Source: Paracoccaceae bacterium (GTDB lineage: Bacteria; Pseudomonadota; Alphaproteobacteria; Rhodobacterales; Rhodobacteraceae). From it: 64,000 nucleotides of DNA. Position 1 is the first letter of the stretch. Each line of letters begins with the position of its first letter. Shown in pieces: positions 55,076-63,137 of this stretch. Under the pieces are notes generated by a model. It did not search any database. It was not told the origin of the DNA and saw only the letters and a program-made list of their open reading frames with translations. The stretch covers positions 149,535 to 213,534 of the forward strand of contig JANSXZ010000004.1 of the NCBI GenBank assembly GCA_024742705.1. The letters run 5' to 3'. A program made the translations under genes and the position numbers.

Positions 55076-55429
55076 TCAGAATGGGGCTTTTCCGTCGTCC
55101 TCGACATTGGCGAGGGGATTCGGTTGTGCCTCAAGGCCATATTCAGCGAGCAGCTTCGGATGCACTTGGATGTCATGCGCCAGCGCGGACAGGACAACCT
55201 TGCGCTGCTTTTCCCTCAGATTGTCCGGGATCGCTGACGGCGCATAGAGAAGCGTGTCGTATCCTCGCGAGGTGGTGATCTTCGCGAGGTCTTTCTTTAA
55301 CTTTTCGATCTTCCTCGCGAGCGCGATCTGTTGATTGCGTTCGTCGGTAAGATCGTCGCGCAGACCTTTCTGCTTAACGAATTGCGGCGCTCGCGGTAGG
55401 TCGCGACCCCTCTTCGAATCTTGTGCCAT
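55076..55429 (-). CDS. Hypothetical protein downstream of terminase genes
   Basis: 117 residues from the ATG at 55429. It is highly charged, with a coiled-coil stretch at about 25-50 (LTDERNQQIALARKIEKLKK). I do not recognise it. It is the last gene of the minus-strand terminase unit, 44 nt after the nuclease gene. Confidence 0.6.
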   Translation of the reverse strand: MAQDSKRGRDLPRAPQFVKQKGLRDDLTDERNQQIALARKIEKLKKDLAKITTSRGYDTLLYAPSAIPDNLREKQRKVVLSALAHDIQVHPKLLAEYGLEAQPNPLANVEDDGKAPF

Positions 55430-55473
55430 GGCAAGACCATAGCAGCGCCCGACGATCATTCAACGGCGCAGTT

Positions 55474-56190
55474 TCAATACCACCCGGTCAGACTGGACAC
55501 GCGAATATTCTGCGGCACCAGATACTGCGACGCGAAGGCCGCGACGATCAGGGCAATCCCGGTGTCGCCATGTCCTGATGCGTTGCGCGACTGCGTGATG
55601 ATCTGATTGCCTGCCGCTGTGGTCTGCGTCGTAAACGAGGCCAGGTCTTCTTCGATCTCTTTCCGCAGCGGCAGGTCATGGGCGAACTTGAGATCACCCG
55701 CGGCGAACAGCACGGCCAAGTTCTCGATCATCAGGGTCTTCGACGCGTTGACGTATCGCCCGGAGCGTCGCCATTCCTGCCCGCCCGTCATTTGCACCGC
55801 CGTGTGATCAACGCCTTGGTCGGTGAGAACGTCGCTCACGACACGTCCAATGCTTGTTCCGTCGATCACGAGTTCCGACTTCCCGCCAAAAGGCGGCGCG
55901 TTGCGCAGGCGGATCAGGTAGTCGCAGACATCGACGTAAGATACCCCGCGAAACTTGTCCGCGAAGACGACCGTGCGCTCACGCGGGCCAAGTTTGACGC
56001 GGGTGCCGTCGTAGATCGGGAGCTGCTGATCCTTCACGACCACTGCAGACGAGAAGTCGTTCGCCTGCCCAAGGTCGGCACCGACAAAGTATCTGACAAA
56101 ACCTGTCACTCTCTCGATAGCTGGGTCCATGTTGGTCTCGTTGATCACCCGGCCATCGGGCATGTGGATCAGGTTCAGAATCTCGGACAA
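55474..56190 (-). CDS. Terminase large subunit, nuclease part (separate gene)
   Basis: 238 residues. The start is a TTG at 56190 with a perfect AGGAGG at 56198-56203, 7 nt upstream, so it is translated in its own right. The RNase H-like nuclease core shows the first Asp in GADLGQANDFSSAV, a second in LVIDGTSIGRVV and a third in HGDTGIALI, so the metal triad looks complete. It would cut DNA during packaging. It overlaps the ATPase gene by 16 nt in another frame. In most phages both activities are in one polypeptide. Confidence 0.8.
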   Translation of the reverse strand: MSEILNLIHMPDGRVINETNMDPAIERVTGFVRYFVGADLGQANDFSSAVVVKDQQLPIYDGTRVKLGPRERTVVFADKFRGVSYVDVCDYLIRLRNAPPFGGKSELVIDGTSIGRVVSDVLTDQGVDHTAVQMTGGQEWRRSGRYVNASKTLMIENLAVLFAAGDLKFAHDLPLRKEIEEDLASFTTQTTAAGNQIITQSRNASGHGDTGIALIVAAFASQYLVPQNIRVSSLTGWY

Positions 56191-56960
56191 ATCGCGCCCT
56201 CCTGTGATGTGGCGTTCTCAATGGTGGAAAGGTCGAAGTAAGACAGGCCGTCCGATAGAAACTCGCACATGACCTCTTGCCGGAAGCGCGTTGCCGACAA
56301 TTGCGACCGCAGGCGTTCGACTCGGGAGGCAAGACGCGGGATCGACGTTCCGGGCACCTTGATCCGGTGGACGTTGTCCTTTGGTTCGAGAAACAGCGAT
56401 GCGAACAGGTTGTTCTTTCCGGCGGGCGTGCTGGCATAGAAGGTCTGCCCGTTATCGCGGAGCATCGGCAGGATCGACACGACCACATCTTCGCCGCCGT
56501 TCGCCCCCGGCAGATATGCCATCTCGTCCACCAGCAGCAGGTCTGCCGTGTAGCCCCGGATCGTCGCCCCGGAGGCAGGCACAGCGATGAACCGCCCGCC
56601 GTTCGAGCATTCAATTTCCGTCTGCGTCGCGCGTTCGACCACGAGGTCCGTCGCACGCAGGTATGCTTGAACTTTGCGGGTGATCTCGCGCGTTTGACGT
56701 TCTGCTGGTGCAACGCAGATGATCGTGCCGCCGCGCTTCAACTCGCGGACGCCGCGTGTCGCGAGAACGCAGGACTTGCCCGCCTGACGGCACACGAGCA
56801 GCGCGACCGTCTGCGCCTCCGATGTGATCGCCTCGACCTGCCAAGGATCGACTTGGGTGGCAGTCGGCACCTCCTGACGCAGGAAGTGCAACATTTCTGC
56901 GCCCGGATCGAGGTCGCGTTCGATCAGGCTGCAAAAGTCGTGGAGACCATCAAAAGGCAT
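56175..56960 (-). CDS. Terminase large subunit, ATPase part (separate gene)
   Basis: 261 residues from the ATG at 56960. The Walker A-like CRQAGKS is near residue 57, Walker B plus the catalytic Glu is in LLLVDEMAYL near 140, and the coupling motif is STPAGKNN. It ends shortly after the packaging ATPase fold, at the usual linker, so the nuclease part is encoded by the next gene. It pumps DNA into a procapsid. It overlaps the small zinc-motif gene by 11 nt at its start. Confidence 0.85.
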   Translation of the reverse strand: MPFDGLHDFCSLIERDLDPGAEMLHFLRQEVPTATQVDPWQVEAITSEAQTVALLVCRQAGKSCVLATRGVRELKRGGTIICVAPAERQTREITRKVQAYLRATDLVVERATQTEIECSNGGRFIAVPASGATIRGYTADLLLVDEMAYLPGANGGEDVVVSILPMLRDNGQTFYASTPAGKNNLFASLFLEPKDNVHRIKVPGTSIPRLASRVERLRSQLSATRFRQEVMCEFLSDGLSYFDLSTIENATSQEGAICPRF

Positions 56961-57192
56961 CGCGACGCTCCGCGAGGCGCATCAGGTGACACTGCGTGCA
57001 ATCGCCATGCTCATTGCGCGGCGAGATGTGTCCGCGTTTACACGCCTTGCCCGTGAAAAACAGTTTGCCGCCTTCGCCCAGCATCACGCTCCGACAATGT
57101 GGCAAACGCGCCCAATCGGAATTGCCCACTTTCGTCGCGACAGCGACGCGGCGACCATATGAGTGCCAACCTTCAAAAATGCGATGGGTCAT
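56950..57192 (-). CDS. Small Cys/His-rich (HNH-related) protein
   Basis: 80 residues. The C-terminal half has GKACKRGHISPRNEHGDCTQC, with Cys-x(3)-His and Cys-x2-Cys in the arrangement seen in the N-terminal zinc knuckles of phage HNH-type proteins. No HNH core follows, so it is probably a stand-alone zinc finger. The ATG at 57192 overlaps the TerS-like stop as ATGA. It may assist packaging. Function is inferred from position only. Confidence 0.6.
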   Translation of the reverse strand: MTHRIFEGWHSYGRRVAVATKVGNSDWARLPHCRSVMLGEGGKLFFTGKACKRGHISPRNEHGDCTQCHLMRLAERRDAF

Positions 57193-57764
57193 AGCACGGT
57201 GTCCTCTTTAGTGACGGACAGGACGTGGTGGCGCATCCGACGCAGCAGCGGTTCGCGTGCTTCCGGCACCTCGTCGCAGACCTCGTTCAGGATGCGCCGC
57301 AGCGTGACCCACTCCTTGCTTTCGGCCAGCGACACGTTGACCGTCAGATTGGTGGCTAGCTTGCCCTGCATCGTCGCAATGTCGCGCAGCACCTTCCGCA
57401 AGCCTTCCATAGCGGCCAGCGCGAAGGAGTCATCTTCGCTCTGCTCCGCCTTGATGATCAGGCGTTCGACCCGCATCGCCAAGGACTCATAGGTCATGGC
57501 AACGTCCATGCGGTCCTGATTGATCACTTCGCTGTCGGCCTCGATGGACGCGACGCGCGTTTCAGCAATGATCGAACGGCGCATTTCTTCGGTGATCTTG
57601 TCGTCTCGGTAGCGGGCGACTGTAGTGTAATCGACGCCGATCCGGCGCGCGATTTCGACGAGCGGGCGGCGATCCAAAACGATGTCTTTGATGATTTCTT
57701 GTTTGTCGGGCCGCATGTCGATCACAGCCCGCCGCCCGCTATTCTTATTACCGCCTTGCGCCAT
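57189..57764 (-). CDS. Terminase small subunit-like HTH protein
   Basis: 191 residues. An N-terminal helix-turn-helix is seen at about 25-60 (LVEIARRIGVDYTTVARYRD), followed by helices rich in Glu, Arg and Leu that could oligomerise. An HTH plus oligomerisation helices immediately upstream of a large terminase is the layout of TerS, which recognises the pac or cos site. The start shares a base with the stop of the coiled-coil gene upstream. Confidence 0.7.
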   Translation of the reverse strand: MAQGGNKNSGRRAVIDMRPDKQEIIKDIVLDRRPLVEIARRIGVDYTTVARYRDDKITEEMRRSIIAETRVASIEADSEVINQDRMDVAMTYESLAMRVERLIIKAEQSEDDSFALAAMEGLRKVLRDIATMQGKLATNLTVNVSLAESKEWVTLRRILNEVCDEVPEAREPLLRRMRHHVLSVTKEDTVL

Positions 57765-58402
57765 TAGGACGACTCAGCGTTTGCAGCGCGCTCCATCAGA
57801 TCGAATTTGGTGCGGGCGTGCGGCGGCAGGTCGTCGGGCGTGCGGAACGTCCTGATCGTGAACCCCTCTTGCTCAGCACGCATCCTGCGACCGACTATGC
57901 CTGTGCCCGTCTCCATGTCCGCGCGAATGTACCGGACGCGCTCGTGGGTGTCGTCGAACGTGAAGGTCTTCGACTGGATCACGTCTTGCTTGCTCGTGTT
58001 GCGGATCGTCGGGTCGTCGTTGCCGTTGATCACAGTCAGGGTCGCGCCTGCCTTCGCTGCTGCCTCTTTGGCCGCTGCATACTTGCGCGGGTCGCGGGCA
58101 TCCGCGCGGGTCAGGCTGTGCTTGGGTTTCACGCCAACGGGATGCCAGTTGCCATCGGCGTCCTTTTCGAGGTTCGCCGCGCGCATTTTGCGCTCGTGGA
58201 TTTCTTCGTTCGCAATGTCCACGATGGTTTTCTTGGGCGGCTGGGCATCAAGCTGGCGCTGAATGTCCTTCTTTTCGTCCAGCACTCGGGTGTTGAACGC
58301 GTGCAGATCATCGAGGCGTTTCGCTTGATCGGTGACAGTGGTGGTGAGGGTCTGAACCTGCTGCAAGAGGGCTTGCAGGGCGGCGGTCGTGTCGTCAGGC
58401 AT
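57764..58402 (-). CDS. Coiled-coil hypothetical protein
   Basis: 212 residues. The N-terminal 55 residues form a likely coiled coil (LQALLQQVQTLTTTVTDQAK). The middle is basic (RKMRAANLEKD) and the C-terminal part is mixed alpha/beta. It is not recognised. Position before the TerS-like gene suggests a role in packaging or in redirecting the helper phage. Confidence 0.55.
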   Translation of the reverse strand: MPDDTTAALQALLQQVQTLTTTVTDQAKRLDDLHAFNTRVLDEKKDIQRQLDAQPPKKTIVDIANEEIHERKMRAANLEKDADGNWHPVGVKPKHSLTRADARDPRKYAAAKEAAAKAGATLTVINGNDDPTIRNTSKQDVIQSKTFTFDDTHERVRYIRADMETGTGIVGRRMRAEQEGFTIRTFRTPDDLPPHARTKFDLMERAANAESS

Positions 58403-58511
58403 TTGATGCTCCTATGTCCATCCGTAAGTGAGCGCGACGTTATCGGGACGCCGCGCTCAATCTGTGATGGACAGATCAGGAGCGACGCACCGATGCGCTC
58501 ATGAGATGAAT

Positions 58512-58931
58512 TTATGCGGCAGCGTTCAGATTGCTGACCGATCTTTCAGGTCTTTTCGATTTGGGTCGAGGCTCATTTAGGTGCTGCCATCGCTGCCGTA
58601 GTCGCACGACGGCAGCGGCGTTCCGTTCGAGGGTGGCAGGGGTCGCATCGGGCGTGGGAGGCGGGAAGGTGTTGCCGTCCATCATCGCACGGACGCGCGC
58701 GGCCAGCACGTTGCCGTCCCAGCCAATGAGGGCGCACAAGGCATTCCGGTGCCGTGCCGTCGCGCCCGCCTGATCGGTCAAGAAGGTGATCGCCTGATCC
58801 TGATCCGACTGCGTCGTGAAGGACGCGTTGCTTTCGGTTCGGACGGACACGAACAGGTCACGGTAGGCCTGCATCAGGATCGCCGTCACCAAGGCAGCTT
58901 CGGGCGTCTGAGGGGTGTCAGGGGCGAGCAT
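58512..58931 (-). CDS. Hypothetical protein of the satellite operon
   Basis: 139 residues from an ATG. It is largely helical: QDQAITFLTDQAG and HRNALCALIGW, then a proline-rich linker and a basic tail (RPKSKRPERS). I do not recognise a family. It lies 10 nt downstream of the 88-residue gene and probably belongs to the same transcript. Confidence 0.55.
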   Translation of the reverse strand: MLAPDTPQTPEAALVTAILMQAYRDLFVSVRTESNASFTTQSDQDQAITFLTDQAGATARHRNALCALIGWDGNVLAARVRAMMDGNTFPPPTPDATPATLERNAAAVVRLRQRWQHLNEPRPKSKRPERSVSNLNAAA

Positions 58932-58941
58932 GACCGATGTG

Positions 58942-59208
58942 TCAGCCGCGCAGGCCGTTCACTGCCGTCATGATCTGCCGCCACGGCACCAAGAAGCGGC
59001 CTTGGGTGGTCTGGATGCTGATGCCCAAGTCACGCGGGACGACGCGATAGTGACGGTCGATTGCTTCGGCATCGGGGTCTGTCAGGAACTGTTCGAGGTC
59101 GTCGGCCAGATGCTCCGCGTCGCTGACTTGCAAGTTGGAACTGTTCGAGACGGTCGTGACGGTCAGCGTTGCCGTGCCGTCGATGATGGTTGCGCTGATC
59201 TTCATCAT
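58942..59208 (-). CDS. Small hypothetical protein, first gene of the terminase-side operon
   Basis: 88 residues from the ATG at 59208 with AAAGG just upstream; a longer frame runs through a hairpin and is not preferred. It has mixed strands and helices, with DAEHLADDLEQFLTDPDAEA in the centre. It is not recognised. It is preceded by a 13-bp perfect inverted repeat at 59228-59272. Confidence 0.5.
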   Translation of the reverse strand: MMKISATIIDGTATLTVTTVSNSSNLQVSDAEHLADDLEQFLTDPDAEAIDRHYRVVPRDLGISIQTTQGRFLVPWRQIMTAVNGLRG

Positions 59209-59227
59209 GTCGCCTTTCGATAAGGGT

Positions 59228-59272
59228 GCGCGCCCAAGGGACAAGAGCATGTCGAACCTCCCTTGGGCGCGC
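59228..59272. repeat. 13-bp perfect inverted repeat
   Basis: GCGCGCCCAAGGG pairs with CCCTTGGGCGCGC across a 19-nt loop, 19 nt upstream of the 88-residue gene. It may form an RNA structure in the 5' leader or an operator. There is no T-run on the minus strand next to it. Confidence 0.7.
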
Positions 59273-59568
59273 GGTTTCATCGAAGGGTCCGACAGATGAT
59301 GCGTATCAACTTCTATGCGCCGGATGTTCCGGGCAATGAGGTGGAGTCGGAACATTTTCAGGTGCTACGCCGTTCACGCCGCAGCGGCGCGTCAGAGACG
59401 GGCGGCAACCGTCGTCGGGCATACTGTGTCGGATTTGACCAAGACGCCCGCGTGTGCCTCAGCAGCGCGCGTCTTTGACGCGGTGTCGGGCGAAGGCGTC
59501 GATAGCATGTGCAACGTCGTGCCCGATATGCCTGAATTCCAGTGACCTTTTAGGTCGGTTATTCGCCC

Positions 59569-59621
59569 GCGTTGCAAGCCGCGTTGCAAAAATGGCAGCG
59601 CGTCAGGTCAACCACTTGGTT
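59569..59621. repeat. Internal segment resembling the element's left end
   Basis: GCGTTGCAA occurs at 59569-59577 and 59581-59589, and CGTTGCAAAA at 59582-59591 is the exact reverse complement of the arm-type motif. GCAAAAATGGC (59586-59596) and TCAACCACTTGGTT (59608-59621) also occur just inside attL, at 49777-49787 and 49758-49771. It may be a relic of an earlier element end. Confidence 0.5.
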
Positions 59622-59782
59622 CCAAAGCATCAATCCGATGCTGACACTTGATTAAGGATCAATCGGTCTGGTTTGACTAATGTTGTTGCGACTCGTTCGC
59701 AACAAGAAGGTGGAGATGTCGAGGATAGATAGGCAGGCCCAAGATCAGCGCCCTGCGCCCCTCACAACGCACGCACGCACAC

Positions 59783-59853
59783 GTGCATAAAAAAATGATG
59801 ATGATTTTTCCAAGGCCCATTTCGCAAAATCTCATCATCATTTTTTTATGCAC
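59783..59853. repeat. 22-bp perfect inverted repeat, AT-rich; candidate origin or bidirectional terminator
   Basis: The arms are 59783-59804 and 59832-59853. Each contains a run of seven A or T flanked by GTGCAT and TGATGATGA, with a 27-nt loop whose ends (TTTT and AAAA) can extend the pairing. It sits between two divergently transcribed halves of the island. Origin of replication is my first guess; a strong transcriptional barrier is the alternative. Confidence 0.7.
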
Positions 59854-59989
59854 ATGCGAGCGCGCACGATAACCGTAAGCCTTCCTGACCAAAGACCTAC
59901 AACTGAGTTATTGTCACCTCGATCCACGGTGGCAGCAACACCGACCGCCCCTGTATATTCAGCGCACGCGAACAACGGAGACCGCCTCG

Positions 59990-60202
59990 ATGTGCAAAGG
60001 ATATACCGCCCCACCTATAGACCGTGACGGACGGCACGCTCAGCGCGTTGTGGACAAGCTGCTCAAGGTTGAAGGTGCGCTCGACGACGCCGACACCGCC
60101 TATGACGTCTCCAGAATCCTGACTTGCAGTCGCGCCGCTGCAATCGTCAAAGAACTGATCCGCCGAAACCTCATCTGCCAAAAGGACCCGACCCATGGCT
60201 AA
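59990..60202 (+). CDS. Small winged-HTH-like protein
   Basis: 70 residues from the ATG at 59990 with GGAGA upstream. The pattern AYDVSRILTCSRAAAIVKELIRRNLI looks like the recognition part of a winged helix. It is the first of two overlapping small genes that are transcribed away from the large inverted repeat. It may regulate the element. A TATATT box is visible near 59954. Confidence 0.55.
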   Translation: MCKGYTAPPIDRDGRHAQRVVDKLLKVEGALDDADTAYDVSRILTCSRAAAIVKELIRRNLICQKDPTHG

Positions 60203-60338
60203 AGAACACGCCCACCGCCTCTACGCCGAAGGCATCGACCTCGACACCATCCGCAAGTGGCTTTTCCCGCTGACCACGCGAAAAGAGCGCGACGCAATTC
60301 TCGCCGCGCTCCCGCATCGTGTCGCTTGTGCTGCCTAG
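60195..60338 (+). CDS. 47-residue hypothetical protein
   Basis: ATG at 60195, overlapping the previous gene by 8 nt; TAG at 60336. The peptide has an HTH-like stretch, LYAEGIDLDTIRKWLFPL, followed by KERDAILAALP. The stop overlaps the convergent 400-residue gene by 4 nt. Translational coupling supports it as real, but its role is unknown. Confidence 0.5.
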   Translation: MAKEHAHRLYAEGIDLDTIRKWLFPLTTRKERDAILAALPHRVACAA

Positions 60339-61537
60339 CGCAACTCGCCTAGCCGCTTCTCCGCTGCCGTCAATTCGATCTGCGCTGTGGCACGGTCCTC
60401 AGCCTTGAACGAACTCTGAGTTTCGTACCGCAGCCGCTTGATCTTGGAACGCAGTTCATCGACTTCGCGCTCATACTGACTGCGACCGTCGCCATCCTCG
60501 TGCAGTCCTCGGAGGAACAGCACCGTTCCTGGATCCCAGCCCCGTGCTTCGCGCTTGTTCGGCGAACGCCATTCCTTGCTGTCCTGTGACACCGCGACGA
60601 TCTCATGGCTGTGCGCTATCATCCGCAACTCGGCATTCCAGTAACGTTGATACTTGACCCGATACCAAAGGCCATAAAGCTCCTCATTGATGTTCTTCGG
60701 GCATTCCTCATTCTCTGGGCCGCCCCATCGTTTGACAACGAACCATGGCGTTGTGTCGAAGTCGGGAGCGATGCTTGGCAGTGCGTTAGGATAGCCCGCC
60801 TCGTGCATTTCGTCGAACTCTCGAATGAAGCACTGGCGAGCATGTTCGTCGTGCTCGGACTCCATCGGCCTTAATGGGTCTTGAGGATTAGCAAGATCAA
60901 TTGGGTCCGCATGGTGTCGGAACGCTTTCATGTTCATATCCACGAACAGATCGCGCGCGTCATTGAACGACATACCTTCTTCAACAACCTTGGTGTAGAA
61001 ATAGGAGTCAAAGTTGTGCGCGTCTTTGCCCGAACGCCGAGCGCGCGCCATCCCATGGGCGAGTGACGCATACTCTGCCCTGTCCACCGCCGTCATGAGC
61101 CGCGCCCACCAATCATCGACAGCAGCTTTGACCTCGACCACCTTCGCCTTGCCCATCGGTCGGCCCGAGAACCACGCGTTGAATGCACTCTGAGACGCAG
61201 ACACCTGCAATACGTCGAGCCACCAAGGTGCCGTCGCTATCTGCTTCATCCAGTCCTGTAGCCCTTCATCAGGCGGGCCGTCGCCGGGCAGGTATTTTCT
61301 TGGATGTCTGATTTGATCGCCGAGAAGGTCGTCGAGTGCATTTACGATACCCTCCCAGACCTCCTTGCCGTTCAGCGCGCGATTCCAAGAACTGTAATCC
61401 TTGGCCTCGTCGAACAGGTCTTCGTCAAACTCGACGTTGCACAGATCGACGATACGTTGCTTCTTGATATTGAACGCCATCAGTTGGGCGGCATAGCCCT
61501 TGCCGAATTTTGCGGTAACTCGTTCCTCCTTAGCCAT
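60335..61537 (-). CDS. Hypothetical protein, 400 residues (replication/control candidate)
   Basis: The start at 61537 overlaps the HTH gene as ATGA. It is rich in Trp and acidic residues and has no P-loop. The C-terminal 60 residues form a coiled coil (YEREVDELRSKIKRLRYE). Its place between an AlpA-like HTH and the central non-coding region is where satellites keep their replication protein. I see no primase or Rep motif, so the function is left open. Confidence 0.6.
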   Translation of the reverse strand: MAKEERVTAKFGKGYAAQLMAFNIKKQRIVDLCNVEFDEDLFDEAKDYSSWNRALNGKEVWEGIVNALDDLLGDQIRHPRKYLPGDGPPDEGLQDWMKQIATAPWWLDVLQVSASQSAFNAWFSGRPMGKAKVVEVKAAVDDWWARLMTAVDRAEYASLAHGMARARRSGKDAHNFDSYFYTKVVEEGMSFNDARDLFVDMNMKAFRHHADPIDLANPQDPLRPMESEHDEHARQCFIREFDEMHEAGYPNALPSIAPDFDTTPWFVVKRWGGPENEECPKNINEELYGLWYRVKYQRYWNAELRMIAHSHEIVAVSQDSKEWRSPNKREARGWDPGTVLFLRGLHEDGDGRSQYEREVDELRSKIKRLRYETQSSFKAEDRATAQIELTAAEKRLGELR

Positions 61538-61779
61538 CACCCATGCCCCACTTCTTTTTGCTTCGCCCACGCCATCACCTCATGCAGGTCATAGCGCACC
61601 GTCCGCTGACTGAAATATATCGCGGGCGGCGCGTCTCCGCGCTCTTTCATATCATAAAGCGCCCGTTCCGAGATTTGCAGAAAGTCGCAAACTTGAAGGG
61701 GAGTCATCATGCGAGGATTGTTCGAACGAATTTCGAGTTCTTCAATGCGCGACTCGAGTGCGCGTAGTTCTTGAGCCAT
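61537..61779 (-). CDS. AlpA/excisionase-type helix-turn-helix protein
   Basis: 80 residues from the ATG at 61779 with AAGGA eight nt upstream; a TTG at 61809 is possible. A short coiled coil at the N-terminus is followed by a MerR-like HTH, TPLQVCDFLQISERALYDMK, and the wing strand RTVRYDLHEVMAWAK. Such proteins act as excisionase or as switch regulators for integrase in P4-like elements and PICIs. It lies between the integrase and the 400-residue gene. Confidence 0.8.
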   Translation of the reverse strand: MAQELRALESRIEELEIRSNNPRMMTPLQVCDFLQISERALYDMKERGDAPPAIYFSQRTVRYDLHEVMAWAKQKEVGHG

Positions 61780-61973
61780 CAACAGGTCCTTATGTCCATC
61801 TTTGAACAAACAGGGCCCTCTGTTGATACTCGCTGGTGCGGGCTGTCACTCAGGTCCGCTTCCAGCGCGGCGCTCCCTAAGCTAGTTTCGCACCCACCGT
61901 CACGGTGCGCGGCGTCTCACGACGTGGCATCAAGTGCACCATCACTTTAGTGCAGAAACGGTTAACAAACAAT

Positions 61974-63122
61974 TTAGAAAGAAGGTTCTACCTTTGTTCG
62001 TTCGAAATACACTTTTTCAATGTCCTCTACGGCGCGGCGATTGCCCATGCGCTTGAGGTATTTCATCAGCATGTCGCTGCCCTCACCCGCCTTCTTGTCG
62101 CCGCGCAGGAAGTGGGCGACGTAGTCGGGCAGAAACGCCTCCGCTGACGCCTGCATGAAGTGACGCCGACCGTCATGGGGCAGGAACACGCGGACGCGCT
62201 CGTCGCCTACAGTCGCAAACGTGCCCTTGGGGTCTGTGATGTAGCCCGTGGCCGACGACGCCGGGAACACCCATTCGCTGCCCGACTGCCGGATGGCCTT
62301 GAGCAGGTCGATCACCGTATCCATAACGGGCAATGTGCGGGCGAGATTGTTCTTCATCTTTGTCAGATGGATCGTCTTGTTCTGTAGATCGACCTGATCC
62401 CACGACAACGAGCAGACGTTCTCGGACCTGATGCCCGTCAGGAACATGACGGCGACCGCCGTGCCGACAATGACGTTCTGTTCCCGCCGTGCCATGATCG
62501 CCTCCCAGATCACCGACCAGTCGTCCGCGTCGAGGTCATGCTGCCGCGCGACCGCCGTCCACTGCGCCTCTGTCTCGTCGCTCTTGGCGACGCGCGTCTT
62601 CTTCTGCCCAACCGGATTGACGACGGGGGCGAAGTTGAAGGCGTTACCGATGCCGATGCGCACGGCCCGCGCTGTCGCCTTCTTGCCGTCAGCCATCAAT
62701 CGGTTGAGGACTGCCTGCACATTGGCCGAGGTCACGTCGGCCACGTTGCTGTCCATGATCTCCTTCGCGTGCATCTCAAGCTGGCGGGTCATGCGCTCGC
62801 GGTGGGCATCGGACATCCCACCCTGTGCCTGCGACGTGTCGCACCAGAACCGCCAGCCATCGCGCACCGTCTGAATGTCGCTCTTGGCAACCCCGGTCTT
62901 GGTGTCGCCCTGCTTGAAGGCCGTGAGGGCGTCCATCGCCGGGAACGCGCCGATCTTGATCGACTTCGTTTTCCCATCGACCTTGCGCTTGATGTACCAC
63001 GTGCTCTTGGTCTTGCCGACGTTGAGATAGAGGCCCGGAAAGCGGTCGCCGTCGTGTCGATACATGCCCGGTGGTGTTTTCAGCAGGCGTGCGGGCTTGG
63101 TGAAGTCGATTGCGGTCGTCAT
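61974..63122 (-). CDS. int: Tyrosine recombinase/integrase
   Basis: 382 residues from the ATG at 63122 with GGAG upstream; 63155 is an alternative. The N-terminal part resembles the arm-binding domain of P4-type integrases (YLNVGKTKSTWYIKRKVDGK). The catalytic core has Arg in LTGIRSENVCSLSW, the HxxR box in HDGRRHF, and a Tyr in the last 35 residues (MLMKYLKRMG). It joins the element to tRNA-Asn. It reads away from attR, with its start 162 nt from it. Confidence 0.93.
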   Translation of the reverse strand: MTTAIDFTKPARLLKTPPGMYRHDGDRFPGLYLNVGKTKSTWYIKRKVDGKTKSIKIGAFPAMDALTAFKQGDTKTGVAKSDIQTVRDGWRFWCDTSQAQGGMSDAHRERMTRQLEMHAKEIMDSNVADVTSANVQAVLNRLMADGKKATARAVRIGIGNAFNFAPVVNPVGQKKTRVAKSDETEAQWTAVARQHDLDADDWSVIWEAIMARREQNVIVGTAVAVMFLTGIRSENVCSLSWDQVDLQNKTIHLTKMKNNLARTLPVMDTVIDLLKAIRQSGSEWVFPASSATGYITDPKGTFATVGDERVRVFLPHDGRRHFMQASAEAFLPDYVAHFLRGDKKAGEGSDMLMKYLKRMGNRRAVEDIEKVYFERTKVEPSF

Positions 63123-63137
63123 CTGTCGTGCTCCGAT

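Larger units (their letters stand above)
59209..59989. other. Central non-coding region of the island
   Basis: No convincing gene lies in these 781 bases. They hold a 13-bp inverted repeat, a segment resembling the element ends, an 8-bp dyad (59683-59705), a CGCA run and a 22-bp perfect inverted repeat. The genes on either side point away from it. That makes it the likely control region and possibly the replication origin of the element. Confidence 0.6.

Noticed and set aside
55474..56960. Frameshifted (pseudo) terminase
   Set aside because: I first took the two frames as one broken gene. The perfect AGGAGG at correct spacing before the TTG, and intact motifs in both halves, favour two real genes.
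59315..59651. Several short frames of 65-76 codons on both strands in the central island region
   Set aside because: They overlap each other and the repeats, lack ribosome sites and read as random sequence.
59677..59892. 71-codon minus frame across the 22-bp inverted repeat
   Set aside because: It is created by the repeat itself, and the translation has long homopolymer-derived stretches.
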